Assembly (NCBI GenBank): GCA_023433855.1
Contig: JAEYTV010000370.1
Coordinates: 1 to 8,685, forward strand
Direction of reading: 5' to 3'
Length of the DNA stretch: 8,685 nt
Source: Pseudomonadota bacterium
Lineage (GTDB): Bacteria > Pseudomonadota > Alphaproteobacteria > Rhizobiales > Rhizobiaceae
Position numbers and translations under genes: made by a program. Shown piece by piece: positions 1 through 6,844 of the stretch. Numbering within the stretch: the first letter of the stretch is position 1; every line of letters begins with the position of its first letter. Below the pieces are notes generated by a model. The model was not told where the DNA came from. It saw only the letters and a program-made list of their open reading frames with translations, and searched no databases.

Positions 1-281
1 CCATCCTTGAGGCCCTCGCAAGCGGGGTGCCTGTCGCCGCCTATCCGGTGACGGGGCCGATCGACATCATCGAGGAAGGATCCGGCGCGGGAGCGCTCGA
101 CGAGGATCTGCGGAAAGCCTGCCTTGCCGCCTTGACCTGTTCGCGCGACAGCGCCCGCAAGCACTCCCGCAACTTCACCTGGGAAGCCGCCACCCGGCAG
201 TTCCTCAACAACGTGATGATCGCTCAGGGCCGCGGACGGCTTGCCGAGGCGCCGCTCGAACGCCCGCACGCCTCCACCTGA
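1..281 (+). CDS. Glycosyltransferase, GT4/family 1 type, C-terminal fragment
   Basis: The first 92 or so visible residues read in frame from base 3 (ILEALASGVPVAAYPVTGP...). The string E-A-L-A-S-G-x-P-V is the nucleotide-sugar-binding end of the second Rossmann domain of GT-B fold glycosyltransferases of the GT4 type, where the Glu contacts the donor sugar nucleotide. After it comes a helical tail with an aromatic-rich stretch (FTWEAATRQFLNNV) typical of the C-terminal helix that packs back on the N-terminal domain. The N-terminal acceptor-binding domain lies outside the window, so donor and acceptor cannot be named. The gene stops at a TGA 80 bases before the end of the convergent der gene. 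Role by family: transfer of a sugar onto a lipid or polysaccharide at the cytoplasmic side of the membrane. The family call is firm; specificity is unknown. Confidence 0.85.
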   Translation, partial: ILEALASGVPVAAYPVTGPIDIIEEGSGAGALDEDLRKACLAALTCSRDSARKHSRNFTWEAATRQFLNNVMIAQGRGRLAEAPLERPHAST

Positions 282-327
282 GGGGGAGCGCTGCGGCGAC
301 TAACCCGACGGAGGTGGCTGTCCCATT

Positions 328-346
328 GGCCGGCTCCGCTGCGGCC
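328..346 (+). terminator. Weak hairpin between convergent glycosyltransferase and der
   Basis: GGCCG (328-332) and CGGCC (342-346) form a 5-bp GC stem with a 9-base loop in the 80-base gap between two convergent genes. The plus-strand tail (GCGACGTTCTTG) has only scattered Ts and the minus-strand tail has none, so an efficient intrinsic terminator is doubtful. Position is the main argument. Confidence 0.25.
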
Positions 347-361
347 GCGACGTTCTTGCCC

Positions 362-1795
362 CTACCGCTTCTTCTTGCGGCCCTCGAAGGGGTTTTCACC
401 TGCCTTGAAGTGAATGCGGATCGGCACGCCCGGCATCTGGAAATCGTTGCGGAGCCCGTTCACGAGGTAACGTATGTAGCTTTCCGGCAGCGCGTCGGGC
501 CTGGTGCAGGACACCATGAAGGCCGGCGGCCGCGCCTTCACCTGCGTCATGTATTTGAGTTTCAGGCGGCGGCCCGACACGGCTGGCGGCGGGTGCTGGA
601 TCTGCACGCCGTCGAGCCAGCGATTGAGCCTCGCTGTAGAGATCCGCTTGTTCCAGACCTTGTCGGTGTCGATGATGTTCTGCATCAGCTTGTCGAGGCC
701 GTAGCCCGTCTGGCCTGAAATCGGCACCGCGCGAATGCCGCGTGCCTGTGGCAGCAGCCGGTCGGTCTTTTCGCGAAGTTCGGCGAGCACCGCCTGAGTG
801 TCCTCGACGAGATCCCACTTGTTGAAGGCGAGCACGGCCGCTCGCCCCTCCCGCAGCACCAGGTCGACGATCTGCAGATCCTGCTTCTCGAAGGGTATCG
901 TGGCGTCGAAGACGATGACCACGGTCTCGGCGAACCGGATGGCGCGCAACGCGTCGGCCACGGAGAGCTTTTCAAGCTTTTCCTGGACCCTCGCCTTGCG
1001 GCGCATTCCGGCCGTGTCGAACATCTTGATCGTCCGCCCGCGCCAGTCCCACTCGACCGAGATGCTGTCGCGGGTGATCCCGGCCTCCGGCCCGGTCAGC
1101 AGCCGGTCCTCGCCGAGGAAGCGGTTGATGAGGGTTGACTTGCCGGCATTCGGACGGCCGACGATGGCGACCCTCAGGGGCTTCGTGTCGTCATAGGCGG
1201 TTTCGGCCTCGTCGCCGTTATCCTCTTCTCCCGCCGGAGAAGGCGCCAGATCGACGTTGGTCACAGCCTCGTCTTCGTCCTCGTCGGGAAATGCCCGGCC
1301 CTCGCCGATCGCGTCCACGATCGCATCGCGCAGGTCGATCATGCCTTCTCCGTGTTCGGCGGAAATCGGCACGGGTTCGCCGAGCCCGAGCGTGAAGGCA
1401 TCATAGAAGCCGGCGTCCGAGCCGCGCGCCTCCGACTTGTTGGCAACCAGCACCACCGGTTTGCCGCTGCGGCGCAGAAGTTCGCCGAACGTCTTGTCGA
1501 GCGGCGTCAGCCCGGTCTTGGCATCGACAACGAAAAGGGTGAGGTCGGCTTCCGTGATCGCCGCTTCCGTCTGCGCGCGCATCCGTCCTTCGAGCGTATC
1601 GGGTCCCGCCTCTTCGAGACCGGCGGTGTCGATGATGCGGAACCTCAGGTCGACGAGCTTGGCATCACCTGGCCGACGGTCGCGGGTTACCCCCGGCGTA
1701 TCGTCGACGAGCGCCAGTTTCTTGCCCACCAGCCGGTTGAAAAGCGTCGACTTGCCGACATTGGGGCGTCCGACGATGGCGACGGTGAAGCTCAT
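362..1795 (-). CDS. der: Ribosome assembly GTPase Der (EngA)
   Basis: Der is an essential GTPase with two consecutive G domains and a C-terminal KH-like domain that helps mature the 50S ribosomal subunit. The 477-residue protein shows G domain 1 (P-loop GRPNVGKS at 9-16, DTAG at 56-59, NKSE at 119-122), a long acidic linker (about 168-206, rich in D/E), G domain 2 (GRPNAGKS at 213-220, DTAG at 260-263, NKWD at 325-328) and a KH-like region (about 380-470) ending in a basic tail RKKKR. The first G4 motif is NKSE rather than NKxD; from memory this is usual in rhizobial Der and probably not a defect. The ATG is preceded by AAGGAAACAGG, a good ribosome binding site. It lies 31 nt downstream of the TPR gene on the same strand, so the two are probably one transcript. 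Length matches alphaproteobacterial Der, which is longer than the E. coli form through the linker. Confidence 0.97.
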   Translation of the reverse strand: MSFTVAIVGRPNVGKSTLFNRLVGKKLALVDDTPGVTRDRRPGDAKLVDLRFRIIDTAGLEEAGPDTLEGRMRAQTEAAITEADLTLFVVDAKTGLTPLDKTFGELLRRSGKPVVLVANKSEARGSDAGFYDAFTLGLGEPVPISAEHGEGMIDLRDAIVDAIGEGRAFPDEDEDEAVTNVDLAPSPAGEEDNGDEAETAYDDTKPLRVAIVGRPNAGKSTLINRFLGEDRLLTGPEAGITRDSISVEWDWRGRTIKMFDTAGMRRKARVQEKLEKLSVADALRAIRFAETVVIVFDATIPFEKQDLQIVDLVLREGRAAVLAFNKWDLVEDTQAVLAELREKTDRLLPQARGIRAVPISGQTGYGLDKLMQNIIDTDKVWNKRISTARLNRWLDGVQIQHPPPAVSGRRLKLKYMTQVKARPPAFMVSCTRPDALPESYIRYLVNGLRNDFQMPGVPIRIHFKAGENPFEGRKKKR

Positions 1796-1826
1796 CCTGT
1801 TTCCTTTGGGTCAAGCCAGCAGAGAA

Positions 1827-2498
1827 TTAGGGCGCTTTGCCCGAGGCGGCGATATTGTCCAGCAGGATCTGCGCGCGGTTGATGATGTTGCGTGGCGCGG
1901 AGGGGTTGTTGGCGATCTGCTCGAACCATTCCTTTGCCTTCGGCATGTCGCCCGCCTTGTAGGCGGCAAGCCCCAGTGCCTCGCGCGCCGAATTGACGAG
2001 CGGATTGCCGGGGTTGGCCATCGGCTGGACTTCCGCGGCGACCTGTTCATAGGTTCCGGTGTCGATCAGGAGCCAGGCAGCCCGCATCTTGGCAAGTTCG
2101 CGAATTGCCTGCGGGGCGCTGGCGTCCCTGCCCACTTCGGAGAACGTCGCGATCGCTGCTGCGGTGTCGCCCTTGGCCTGCTGGACGGAGCCCGACCGCA
2201 TCCTGGCTAGTACCGGATAGGCACCGCTGCCGTCTTGCGCCAGTTCCTCCAAGGCAGCAAGCGCCTCGTCCGGCTTGTTCTCCTCGGTAAGTTTCAGGGC
2301 GGCGAGAAAACGGTCGCCCGAACGGGAGGAACTGTGCCCATCCCACCATTCGTAGCTTTCCTTCGCAACAGCCGCTCCGACGATCAGCACGACGACCCCG
2401 ATCAGCAGGGGTCGAAAGCGTTTCCACACATAGCGGACCTGATCGGAGCGGAGCTCCTCATTCACCTCGCGGATAAAGCTGTCGTCGTGCTGCGCCAT
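1827..2498 (-). CDS. Membrane-anchored TPR protein, YfgM/TPR_21-like
   Basis: A 223-residue protein with a short cytoplasmic N-terminus (about 1-29, ending in basic KRFRP), one transmembrane helix at about 30-46 (LLIGVVVLIVGAAVA) and then an alpha-helical periplasmic part with degenerate TPR-like helix pairs (for example FLAALKLTEENKPDEALAAL, and AYKAGDMPKAKEWFEQIANN near the C-terminus). This is the architecture of YfgM-type proteins, which in E. coli associate with the SecYEG translocon and periplasmic chaperones. Gene order supports the call: yfgM-type genes commonly sit just upstream of der, as here. In E. coli bamB lies between them; here only 31 nt do. The ATG is preceded by CGGAG seven or so bases upstream. 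Function in this organism is inferred from family and context only. Confidence 0.85.
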   Translation of the reverse strand: MAQHDDSFIREVNEELRSDQVRYVWKRFRPLLIGVVVLIVGAAVAKESYEWWDGHSSSRSGDRFLAALKLTEENKPDEALAALEELAQDGSGAYPVLARMRSGSVQQAKGDTAAAIATFSEVGRDASAPQAIRELAKMRAAWLLIDTGTYEQVAAEVQPMANPGNPLVNSAREALGLAAYKAGDMPKAKEWFEQIANNPSAPRNIINRAQILLDNIAASGKAP

Positions 2499-2590
2499 CT
2501 AAGTCTCCGGCCGAATGGCCTCAATCCCTGTAAGAAAGCGCCTTCTAGCCTATTTTCCCCAAGATGTAAGGCCCCTCGCACGAATATGAA

Positions 2591-2608
2591 GCAGCTTGTT
2601 AACGCTGC
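2591..2608. promoter_or_regulatory. Inverted repeat in divergent TPR/deacetylase promoter region
   Basis: GCAGC (2591-2595) and GCTGC (2604-2608) flank TTGTTAAC, which itself contains the palindrome GTTAAC. It lies in the 207-base region from which the TPR-der unit (-) and the deacetylase gene (+) diverge, about 100 bases from each start. It could be an operator, but no regulator is adjacent and I could not place a convincing -35/-10 pair with normal spacing around it. The rest of the gap shows nothing I can name. Confidence 0.2.
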
Positions 2609-2705
2609 CCCCTATAGCAAGCCTTCTTTCCGTCGATCGCTCCCAAGCTTCGCCTTATTCGGCGATCACAACGCCACCTCCCTGTTTCTGATTTTCGGTT
2701 CGTCG

Positions 2706-3689
2706 ATGCGTTTTTCTGCCCTCCTTGTTAGTCTGTGTGTGCTGATTGCTTCTCAGGGCGCGGCCGCGGCAAAGCCGAAGCAACTGGTGCTGGTGTCCTT
2801 CGATGGAGCTGGCGCCAACCATCTCTGGCAGCGCAGTCGGGAGCTTGCGGGGCGAAGCGGCGCGCATTTCACCTATTTCCTTTCATGCACGCTGGTCATC
2901 CCGCGTTCAGCAGCCAAGACCTACCGGGGGCCACACCAGAAGGCCGGCAGGTCCAACATCGGCTTTGCCCAGACCCCGGGGGACGCGCGCGAGCGGCTGT
3001 CCCACGTCTGGCAGGCCCATCTCGAAGGCCACGACATAGCAAGCCATACCTGCGGCCATTTCGACGGCAAGGACTGGACGGCGGCGGACTGGCGGAACGA
3101 ATTCGACACGTTCAACCGGGTCCTCGCCGAGGCATGGAGCCTGGCCGGCTCGGCTTCCGAAGAACCCGCCGGCTGGAAGGATTTCGTCGCGACCGGGATC
3201 AGGGGCTTCCGGGCGCCCTATTTCTCCACCAGCCGCGGTCTTCTGGAGGCCGAAAAGCAGGCTGGACTGCTCTACGACGCAAGCCTCGTCACGAAGGGAC
3301 CGATGCTGCCGCAGGAAGACGACGGCGTGCTCCGCTTCGGCCTGCCGCTCATTCCGGAAGGCCCGTCCGGCCGCCCGATCATCGCCATGGATTACAACCT
3401 CTTCGTCCGCCACTCGGCCGGCGTCGAGAACCCGAGCCGCTCCTCGGAATTCGAGGAACGGTCCTATGCCGCCTTCAAGGCAGCCTTCGACCGGCAATAT
3501 GAAGGTGACCGCATTCCGCTGCAGATCGGGCTGCACTTCGTCGAGATGAATGGCGGCGCCTACTGGCGGGCCATGGAGCGGCTGGTCACCGACGTCTGCC
3601 AGCGGGAGGACGTCGCCTGCGTCAGCTATTCGCAAGCCATTGCCATCCTCGATGAGCGGGGGAAGCGACAGTCCTCCTCAGGGCTCTGA
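2706..3689 (+). CDS. Secreted polysaccharide deacetylase-like (NodB-fold) protein
   Basis: Taking the ATG at 2706 gives 327 residues starting with a clear signal peptide (MRFSALLVSLCVLIASQGAAAA, likely cleavage after about residue 21-22), so the protein is exported. An earlier in-frame ATG at 2586 would bury the signal peptide; the Shine-Dalgarno is weak for either, so the start rests on the signal sequence. Carbohydrate esterase 4 motifs are visible: SFDGAG (31-36) in the place of TFDDG, SHTCGH (113-118) giving the H-x3-H metal pair H114/H118, RAPY (169-172) and LH (276-277). Family role: removal of N- or O-acetyl groups from envelope or extracellular polysaccharide. Odd: the second Asp of the TFDDG motif, a metal ligand in canonical members, is replaced by Gly, so activity or metal use may differ. 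It is alone on its strand, divergent from the TPR-der unit. Confidence 0.85.
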   Translation: MRFSALLVSLCVLIASQGAAAAKPKQLVLVSFDGAGANHLWQRSRELAGRSGAHFTYFLSCTLVIPRSAAKTYRGPHQKAGRSNIGFAQTPGDARERLSHVWQAHLEGHDIASHTCGHFDGKDWTAADWRNEFDTFNRVLAEAWSLAGSASEEPAGWKDFVATGIRGFRAPYFSTSRGLLEAEKQAGLLYDASLVTKGPMLPQEDDGVLRFGLPLIPEGPSGRPIIAMDYNLFVRHSAGVENPSRSSEFEERSYAAFKAAFDRQYEGDRIPLQIGLHFVEMNGGAYWRAMERLVTDVCQREDVACVSYSQAIAILDERGKRQSSSGL

Positions 3690-3700
3690 TTGCTGGGCAA

Positions 3701-3727
3701 GCCGGGGATGATACCGGCCTGTTCTCA
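3701..3727 (+). terminator. Possible terminator just after the deacetylase gene
   Basis: GCCGG (3701-3705) pairs with CCGGC (3714-3718) across an 8-base loop, 11 bases after the stop codon, followed by a pyrimidine-rich tail (CTGTTCTCATCTTTTCC). The stem is short and the U-tract interrupted, so it would be a modest terminator for the deacetylase transcript. Confidence 0.4.
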
Positions 3728-3832
3728 TCTTTTCCGTTCGGGGAATCAATCACTTGTAGTCGTCTGCTTGCGCGTCTCGTCCCCGCCCCGCCAACACACG
3801 CGATAATTTTCCCGTCATCGGAAGGGAAAGCC

Positions 3833-3878
3833 GGATTCTGGAACCGGACGCTTCCTCGGGGTCCAGAAACCCGTTTTT
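3833..3878 (+). terminator. Second hairpin plus T-run, candidate backup terminator
   Basis: GGATTCTGGA (3833-3842) pairs with TCCAGAAACC (3862-3871) in 9 of 10 positions across a 19-base loop that can add two more pairs, and five Ts follow at 3874-3878. This has the layout of an intrinsic terminator read on the plus strand, about 140 bases beyond the deacetylase stop. The long loop makes it uncertain. Confidence 0.35.
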
Positions 3879-4000
3879 GGTGACGGTTGCCAAGGCGGCA
3901 AGGAAGACCTGACGATACCTTCCGATCCAACCTGGCAATCGGGGCAGGCGCAAGCCTGACATACCGAACTACCCTGAAATACCCGCGCCTGCCCTCTTCA

Positions 4001-4035
4001 CAAACGAAACCGCGCCGGAGTGACGTCCGGCGCGG
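4001..4035 (-). terminator. Intrinsic terminator of bacA
   Basis: CCGCGCCGGA (4010-4019) and TCCGGCGCGG (4026-4035) form a perfect 10-bp GC-rich stem with a 6-base loop. Read on the minus strand the stem is followed by TTTCGTTTG, whereas on the plus strand it is followed by CCAAAACTG. It therefore terminates the minus-strand bacA transcript, 34 bases after that gene's stop codon. Confidence 0.85.
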
Positions 4036-4069
4036 CCAAAACTGCTGCTCTATGAGTGGGCGATGCGGA

Positions 4070-5350
4070 TCAGTAAGGCCGGTCGGCCGCCAGTTCGCCG
4101 CCTTCTGCCTCCCGTTCCAGATAGTGCTGGTCGATGATGGGCAGCGGCTTGTCTTCGATCGCGGCCTCGAAAGCGGAAAGACGCTTGTAGATCGACAGAA
4201 GCTCGATGATGGTCGACCAGTAGCTCACGAGATACTGGAAGGAGTCACTAACCTGACCGAAGGCGGTGGCAATCTGCTGCCAGATGCCGAGTGTGATACG
4301 GCCAGCAACGAATGTCGGGACTAGGATGAACATTAGGAAAATTGCGTCGAGCTGGCCGTAGGAGTAGCGCGCGATATTGAAGTACAGGTAGTGCCAGTAC
4401 ATCCGGAAATAATTTCGACGCACGTTCGTGAAGAGTTCTCGGACCGTAACCGGATCAGCTCTGTCCACATGGTCCTCACCATAGACAAGCTCCTTGCGAT
4501 ACGCGGCTTCCACACGCTGATTACGAAAATTCAAGCCTGGCAGTTTGATACCGGCCAAGGCGAGAAGCCCCGTTCCGAACAGTGACCAGAGGATCGCCAG
4601 CCAGAACAGAGCATGCGGAATAGCCCCAATGATCGGCAGATCGCTGACATGTTGGGACATGCTGAACAGGATCGGCAGGAAGACGACCAGTGTCATCACC
4701 GAGTTGATCAGCGCAACGCCGAGCCCTTCAAGAATGTTGGCAAACCGCATCGTGTCTTCCTGCACACGCTGCGAGGCGCCTTCGATATGTCGGAGTTTGT
4801 CCCACTTCGACATGTAGAAATCGTTCATCGCCGTCCGCCAGCGAAAGACGTAGTGGTTTGTAAAAAATGCCGTCACCACGCTCAGCGTGACGCCAACTGC
4901 CCCGATTTCGAAGAAGCGGAGCTGGAGTTCGTAGAACTGGCCGGCGGTAATTCCGGGCTCACGAGCCAGAGCGCGCTGTAGAAGATCAAAGAACGGGCCC
5001 CGCCAATTGTTGACCGCGACCGAAATCTGGACACTGAAATATGCGATGAAGATGATGAAGGACGATCCCCAGATCGACCAGTTCGCCCAAGGGTGATCTC
5101 TTTCGACGACTTTCCACGCAATCCCGAACAAGAGCACGAAAATCGTGAAGTACAGATAGAACCAGATATTATCTGGTGTAAGGAAGAACGCCAGACCGAC
5201 GGGCGGCTGCTCCCCTTCGGGCATTGGTGGCAAACCGACGGCGGCGCCTAACTGGGGGCCCACCGTATACCAAACGACAATGCAGATCAGGGTCCATACG
5301 GCGGCTGAAGCAAAGAACAGTTTGGGCTTGGGAAAGAAGGAGTGGAACAC
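4070..5350 (-). CDS. bacA: BacA/SbmA-type peptide antibiotic transporter
   Basis: A 426-residue inner-membrane protein of the SbmA/BacA family, proton-driven importers of antimicrobial peptides and other cargo (in rhizobia, BacA is needed for chronic host infection and for very-long-chain fatty acid modification of lipid A). Seen here: N-terminus MFHSFFPKPKLFF, typical of the family; several hydrophobic helices (about 11-30, 62-82, 92-112, 147-166, 214-232, 244-268, 335-355); the conserved blocks ASQRVQEDTMRF (192-203) and FRNQRVEAAYRKELVYGEDH (275-294). There is no Walker A or ATPase domain, so it is BacA/SbmA rather than the ABC-fused BclA type. Start is GTG; there is an AGGAAAG about 13 bases upstream, somewhat far, but no better in-frame start exists. 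Hand-counted GC over 4141-5340 is about 55%, well below neighbours. A strong terminator follows. The family is secure; orthology with symbiotic BacA is not proven. Confidence 0.93.
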   Translation of the reverse strand: MFHSFFPKPKLFFASAAVWTLICIVVWYTVGPQLGAAVGLPPMPEGEQPPVGLAFFLTPDNIWFYLYFTIFVLLFGIAWKVVERDHPWANWSIWGSSFIIFIAYFSVQISVAVNNWRGPFFDLLQRALAREPGITAGQFYELQLRFFEIGAVGVTLSVVTAFFTNHYVFRWRTAMNDFYMSKWDKLRHIEGASQRVQEDTMRFANILEGLGVALINSVMTLVVFLPILFSMSQHVSDLPIIGAIPHALFWLAILWSLFGTGLLALAGIKLPGLNFRNQRVEAAYRKELVYGEDHVDRADPVTVRELFTNVRRNYFRMYWHYLYFNIARYSYGQLDAIFLMFILVPTFVAGRITLGIWQQIATAFGQVSDSFQYLVSYWSTIIELLSIYKRLSAFEAAIEDKPLPIIDQHYLEREAEGGELAADRPY

Positions 5351-5407
5351 GGAGCTTGGACTTTCCTGATCTCGACAGCTCCGGATGCGGGAGCGGCTTC
5401 GAACCGG

Positions 5408-5436
5408 AAACTAAGGCACTTCCCGTTACGCGGCAA
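5408..5436 (-). promoter_or_regulatory. Weak candidate bacA promoter
   Basis: On the minus strand TTGCCG (5436-5431) and TAGTTT (5413-5408) are separated by 17 bases, 58-86 bases upstream of the bacA GTG. Each hexamer matches the sigma-70 consensus only partly (4 of 6 and 3 of 6). One of the GTAAC boxes lies in the spacer and others just upstream, which is the only reason to note it. Confidence 0.2.
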
Positions 5437-5466
5437 TGCCCGTTACGATCGTTACACATTTGTAAC
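5424..5466 (-). promoter_or_regulatory. Cluster of GTAAC boxes upstream of bacA
   Basis: CGTTAC occurs on the plus strand at 5424-5429, 5441-5446 and 5450-5455 (GTAACG when read in the direction of bacA). The first two are part of the direct repeat CCCGTTACG. The third overlaps a perfect inverted repeat GTTACA-CATT-TGTAAC at 5451-5466. The cluster lies 74-116 bases upstream of the bacA start and overlaps the last codons of the MFS gene. Repeated GTAAC half-sites resemble OmpR-type response regulator sites (E. coli OmpR sites contain GTAACA), so a ChvI/BvrR-like envelope regulator is a reasonable guess, but only a guess. Confidence 0.4.
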
Positions 5467-6651
5467 CATGGGCTTATCGGCTGCCCCTAACGCAACCGGC
5501 AGAACAAGCACGACACTGGCGATGAGCACGGCGGCAGCGAGCACCGTCGGCAGGGTAAAACTGCCGCTGCGTTCTGCAATCCATCCGGCGGCGAGCGGCC
5601 CGACGATCTGGCCCGTCCCGAAGGCCGCCGTCATCGCCGCCAGCGCCCGGCGCGGACTGTCTGGAGAAAGCGACCGGCCGATCTGCAGCCCGTAGGCAGT
5701 GACGGCCATGAAGGTCGCGCCCAGCAGCAATCCTCCGACGAGGACCCCGGCGACCGGTGGGAGGAGAACAGATCCCAGCACCCCGACCGCCAGCAGTCCC
5801 AGGGCTGCCGAATAGGTCCACATCACCCCGAAACGCCGCGCACAGGGACGCCACAGCACGAGCGAGACGGCGGCCGTCACGCCTGTGAGAAACCAGGCGA
5901 GGAACTCCACCAGCGGACCTGCCTCCCCCAGGCGGGCGATGGCGACGAGGAAGGTCGCGGTGATGACGTAGCCGAAGCCGGACAGTCCGTAGGACGCCGT
6001 CAGCAGAAGCAGCGGGCGATGCCAGTTCAGAGGCGGTTCGACGACGGGCCGCCCGCCAGGCCCCGGCCGCGGCAGCAGTCGCGCGACGACCACGATCGCC
6101 ACAAGGACGATGGCCGCGCCGGCGACCCAGTTGAGCCGCCATCCGTGCGCCGCGTCTCCGGCCCAGGCATTGATACCGTAGACGAGAGCCGATGAGATCG
6201 CGATACCGGCTCCAACGCCGCCGAAATGCAAGGCGGTGACGCTGTCGCGGCCTGCGGCGTGGGAGAAGACCAGCGAGGAGGAGAAGATCAGCGTAAACGC
6301 GCTCGCCATGCCGGCGAGAAAACGGATCGCCGCGAATGCGGCAACCGAACTCGTCGCCGCCATCATGGCCAGCAGGATGGCGGTCGCGACCAGCCCCCCG
6401 AGCGCGGCGAGCCGCTCGCGACCCGAGAAGCGTCCGCCGGTCGCCAGCAGCGCTCCGGCAAGATATCCGGCGAAGTTTCCCGCCGCAATCAGCCCGGCAT
6501 CGGCGGCCGACAGCGGAACACCGGAGATCATCCCCGGCAGGATCGGTGTATAGAAGAAGCGCCCGAACCCCATTGCCGCCGCCATCGCGATGGCGCCGGC
6601 AAGTCCTGCAGACAGGGGCTGGATGGAACGAACAGTCCTTGTGGATGGCAT
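5452..6651 (-). CDS. MFS transporter, YbfB/YjiJ family
   Basis: About 399 residues with a dozen hydrophobic segments and a short cytoplasmic N-terminus. The first helix contains GFGRFFYTPILPGM (about 28-41), the signature of the YbfB/YjiJ branch of the major facilitator superfamily, and an LAALGG-type loop follows helix 2-3. Substrate unknown; such proteins are proton-coupled exporters or importers of small molecules. I chose the ATG at 6651 (MPSTRTV), because the longer frame begins with a TTG at 6714 and adds a Cys-rich, non-membrane 21-residue segment not expected for the family; neither start has a good Shine-Dalgarno. GC over sampled lines is about 69%. bacA follows 101 bases downstream on the same strand, so read-through is possible, but bacA seems to have its own control region. 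It diverges from the small gene at 6845. Confidence 0.85.
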   Translation of the reverse strand: MPSTRTVRSIQPLSAGLAGAIAMAAAMGFGRFFYTPILPGMISGVPLSAADAGLIAAGNFAGYLAGALLATGGRFSGRERLAALGGLVATAILLAMMAATSSVAAFAAIRFLAGMASAFTLIFSSSLVFSHAAGRDSVTALHFGGVGAGIAISSALVYGINAWAGDAAHGWRLNWVAGAAIVLVAIVVVARLLPRPGPGGRPVVEPPLNWHRPLLLLTASYGLSGFGYVITATFLVAIARLGEAGPLVEFLAWFLTGVTAAVSLVLWRPCARRFGVMWTYSAALGLLAVGVLGSVLLPPVAGVLVGGLLLGATFMAVTAYGLQIGRSLSPDSPRRALAAMTAAFGTGQIVGPLAAGWIAERSGSFTLPTVLAAAVLIASVVLVLPVALGAADKPMVTNV

Positions 6652-6697
6652 GGGCGAGTTATCGCAGCACCCGCCGCCGCGCGCAAACCAGCATTTA

Positions 6698-6714
6698 TTG
6701 ATGGCTGCGATCAA
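6698..6714. promoter_or_regulatory. Inverted repeat upstream of the MFS gene, possible operator
   Basis: TTGAT (6698-6702) and ATCAA (6710-6714) are perfect inverted half-sites separated by 7 bases, 47-63 bases upstream of the MFS ATG. This spacing and position fit an operator, and an additional palindrome GTGATCAC lies at 6729-6736. No regulator gene is next to it in the window. The divergent region 6652-6844 otherwise shows no promoter I would defend. Confidence 0.3.
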
Positions 6715-6844
6715 CGGCGCTTATGTCTGTGATCACGCATGTGCGGCGACGATTTGATGCATTGCAATACGACTTTCGTCTTGTTGCTGTCACGATCGGC
6801 AGGCAATCTCCACCTCTCATAGATCGAACGGCCGAGGACCGGGC

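Larger units (their letters stand above)
3690..4009. other. Gene-free convergent intergenic region
   Basis: About 320 bases between the deacetylase stop and the bacA terminator stem. I see no convincing gene: the open frames that cross it are short, lack ribosome binding sites, and the longest minus-strand one runs back into the deacetylase gene. It holds several small hairpins (3701-3718; TTTCCC/GGGAAA at 3808-3829; 3833-3871; TTGCC/GGCAA at 3887-3901) and no copy of a repeat that I recognise. Confidence 0.6.

Noticed and set aside
2596..2618. TTGTTA...TATAGC as a promoter for the deacetylase
   Set aside because: The spacer is only 11 bases, too short for a sigma-70 promoter.
2907..3635. 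Long minus-strand open frame (242 codons) antisense to the deacetylase
   Set aside because: It mirrors the codon bias of the real gene; the plus-strand product has a signal peptide and family motifs, while this one has none.
3622..3930. Minus-strand 102-codon frame in the deacetylase-bacA gap
   Set aside because: No ribosome binding site, unremarkable basic composition, and it overlaps the end of the deacetylase gene.
6226..6732. Plus-strand open frame (168 codons) over the MFS gene
   Set aside because: Product is Arg/Gly/Gln rich with no domain; it is antisense to a well-supported transporter.
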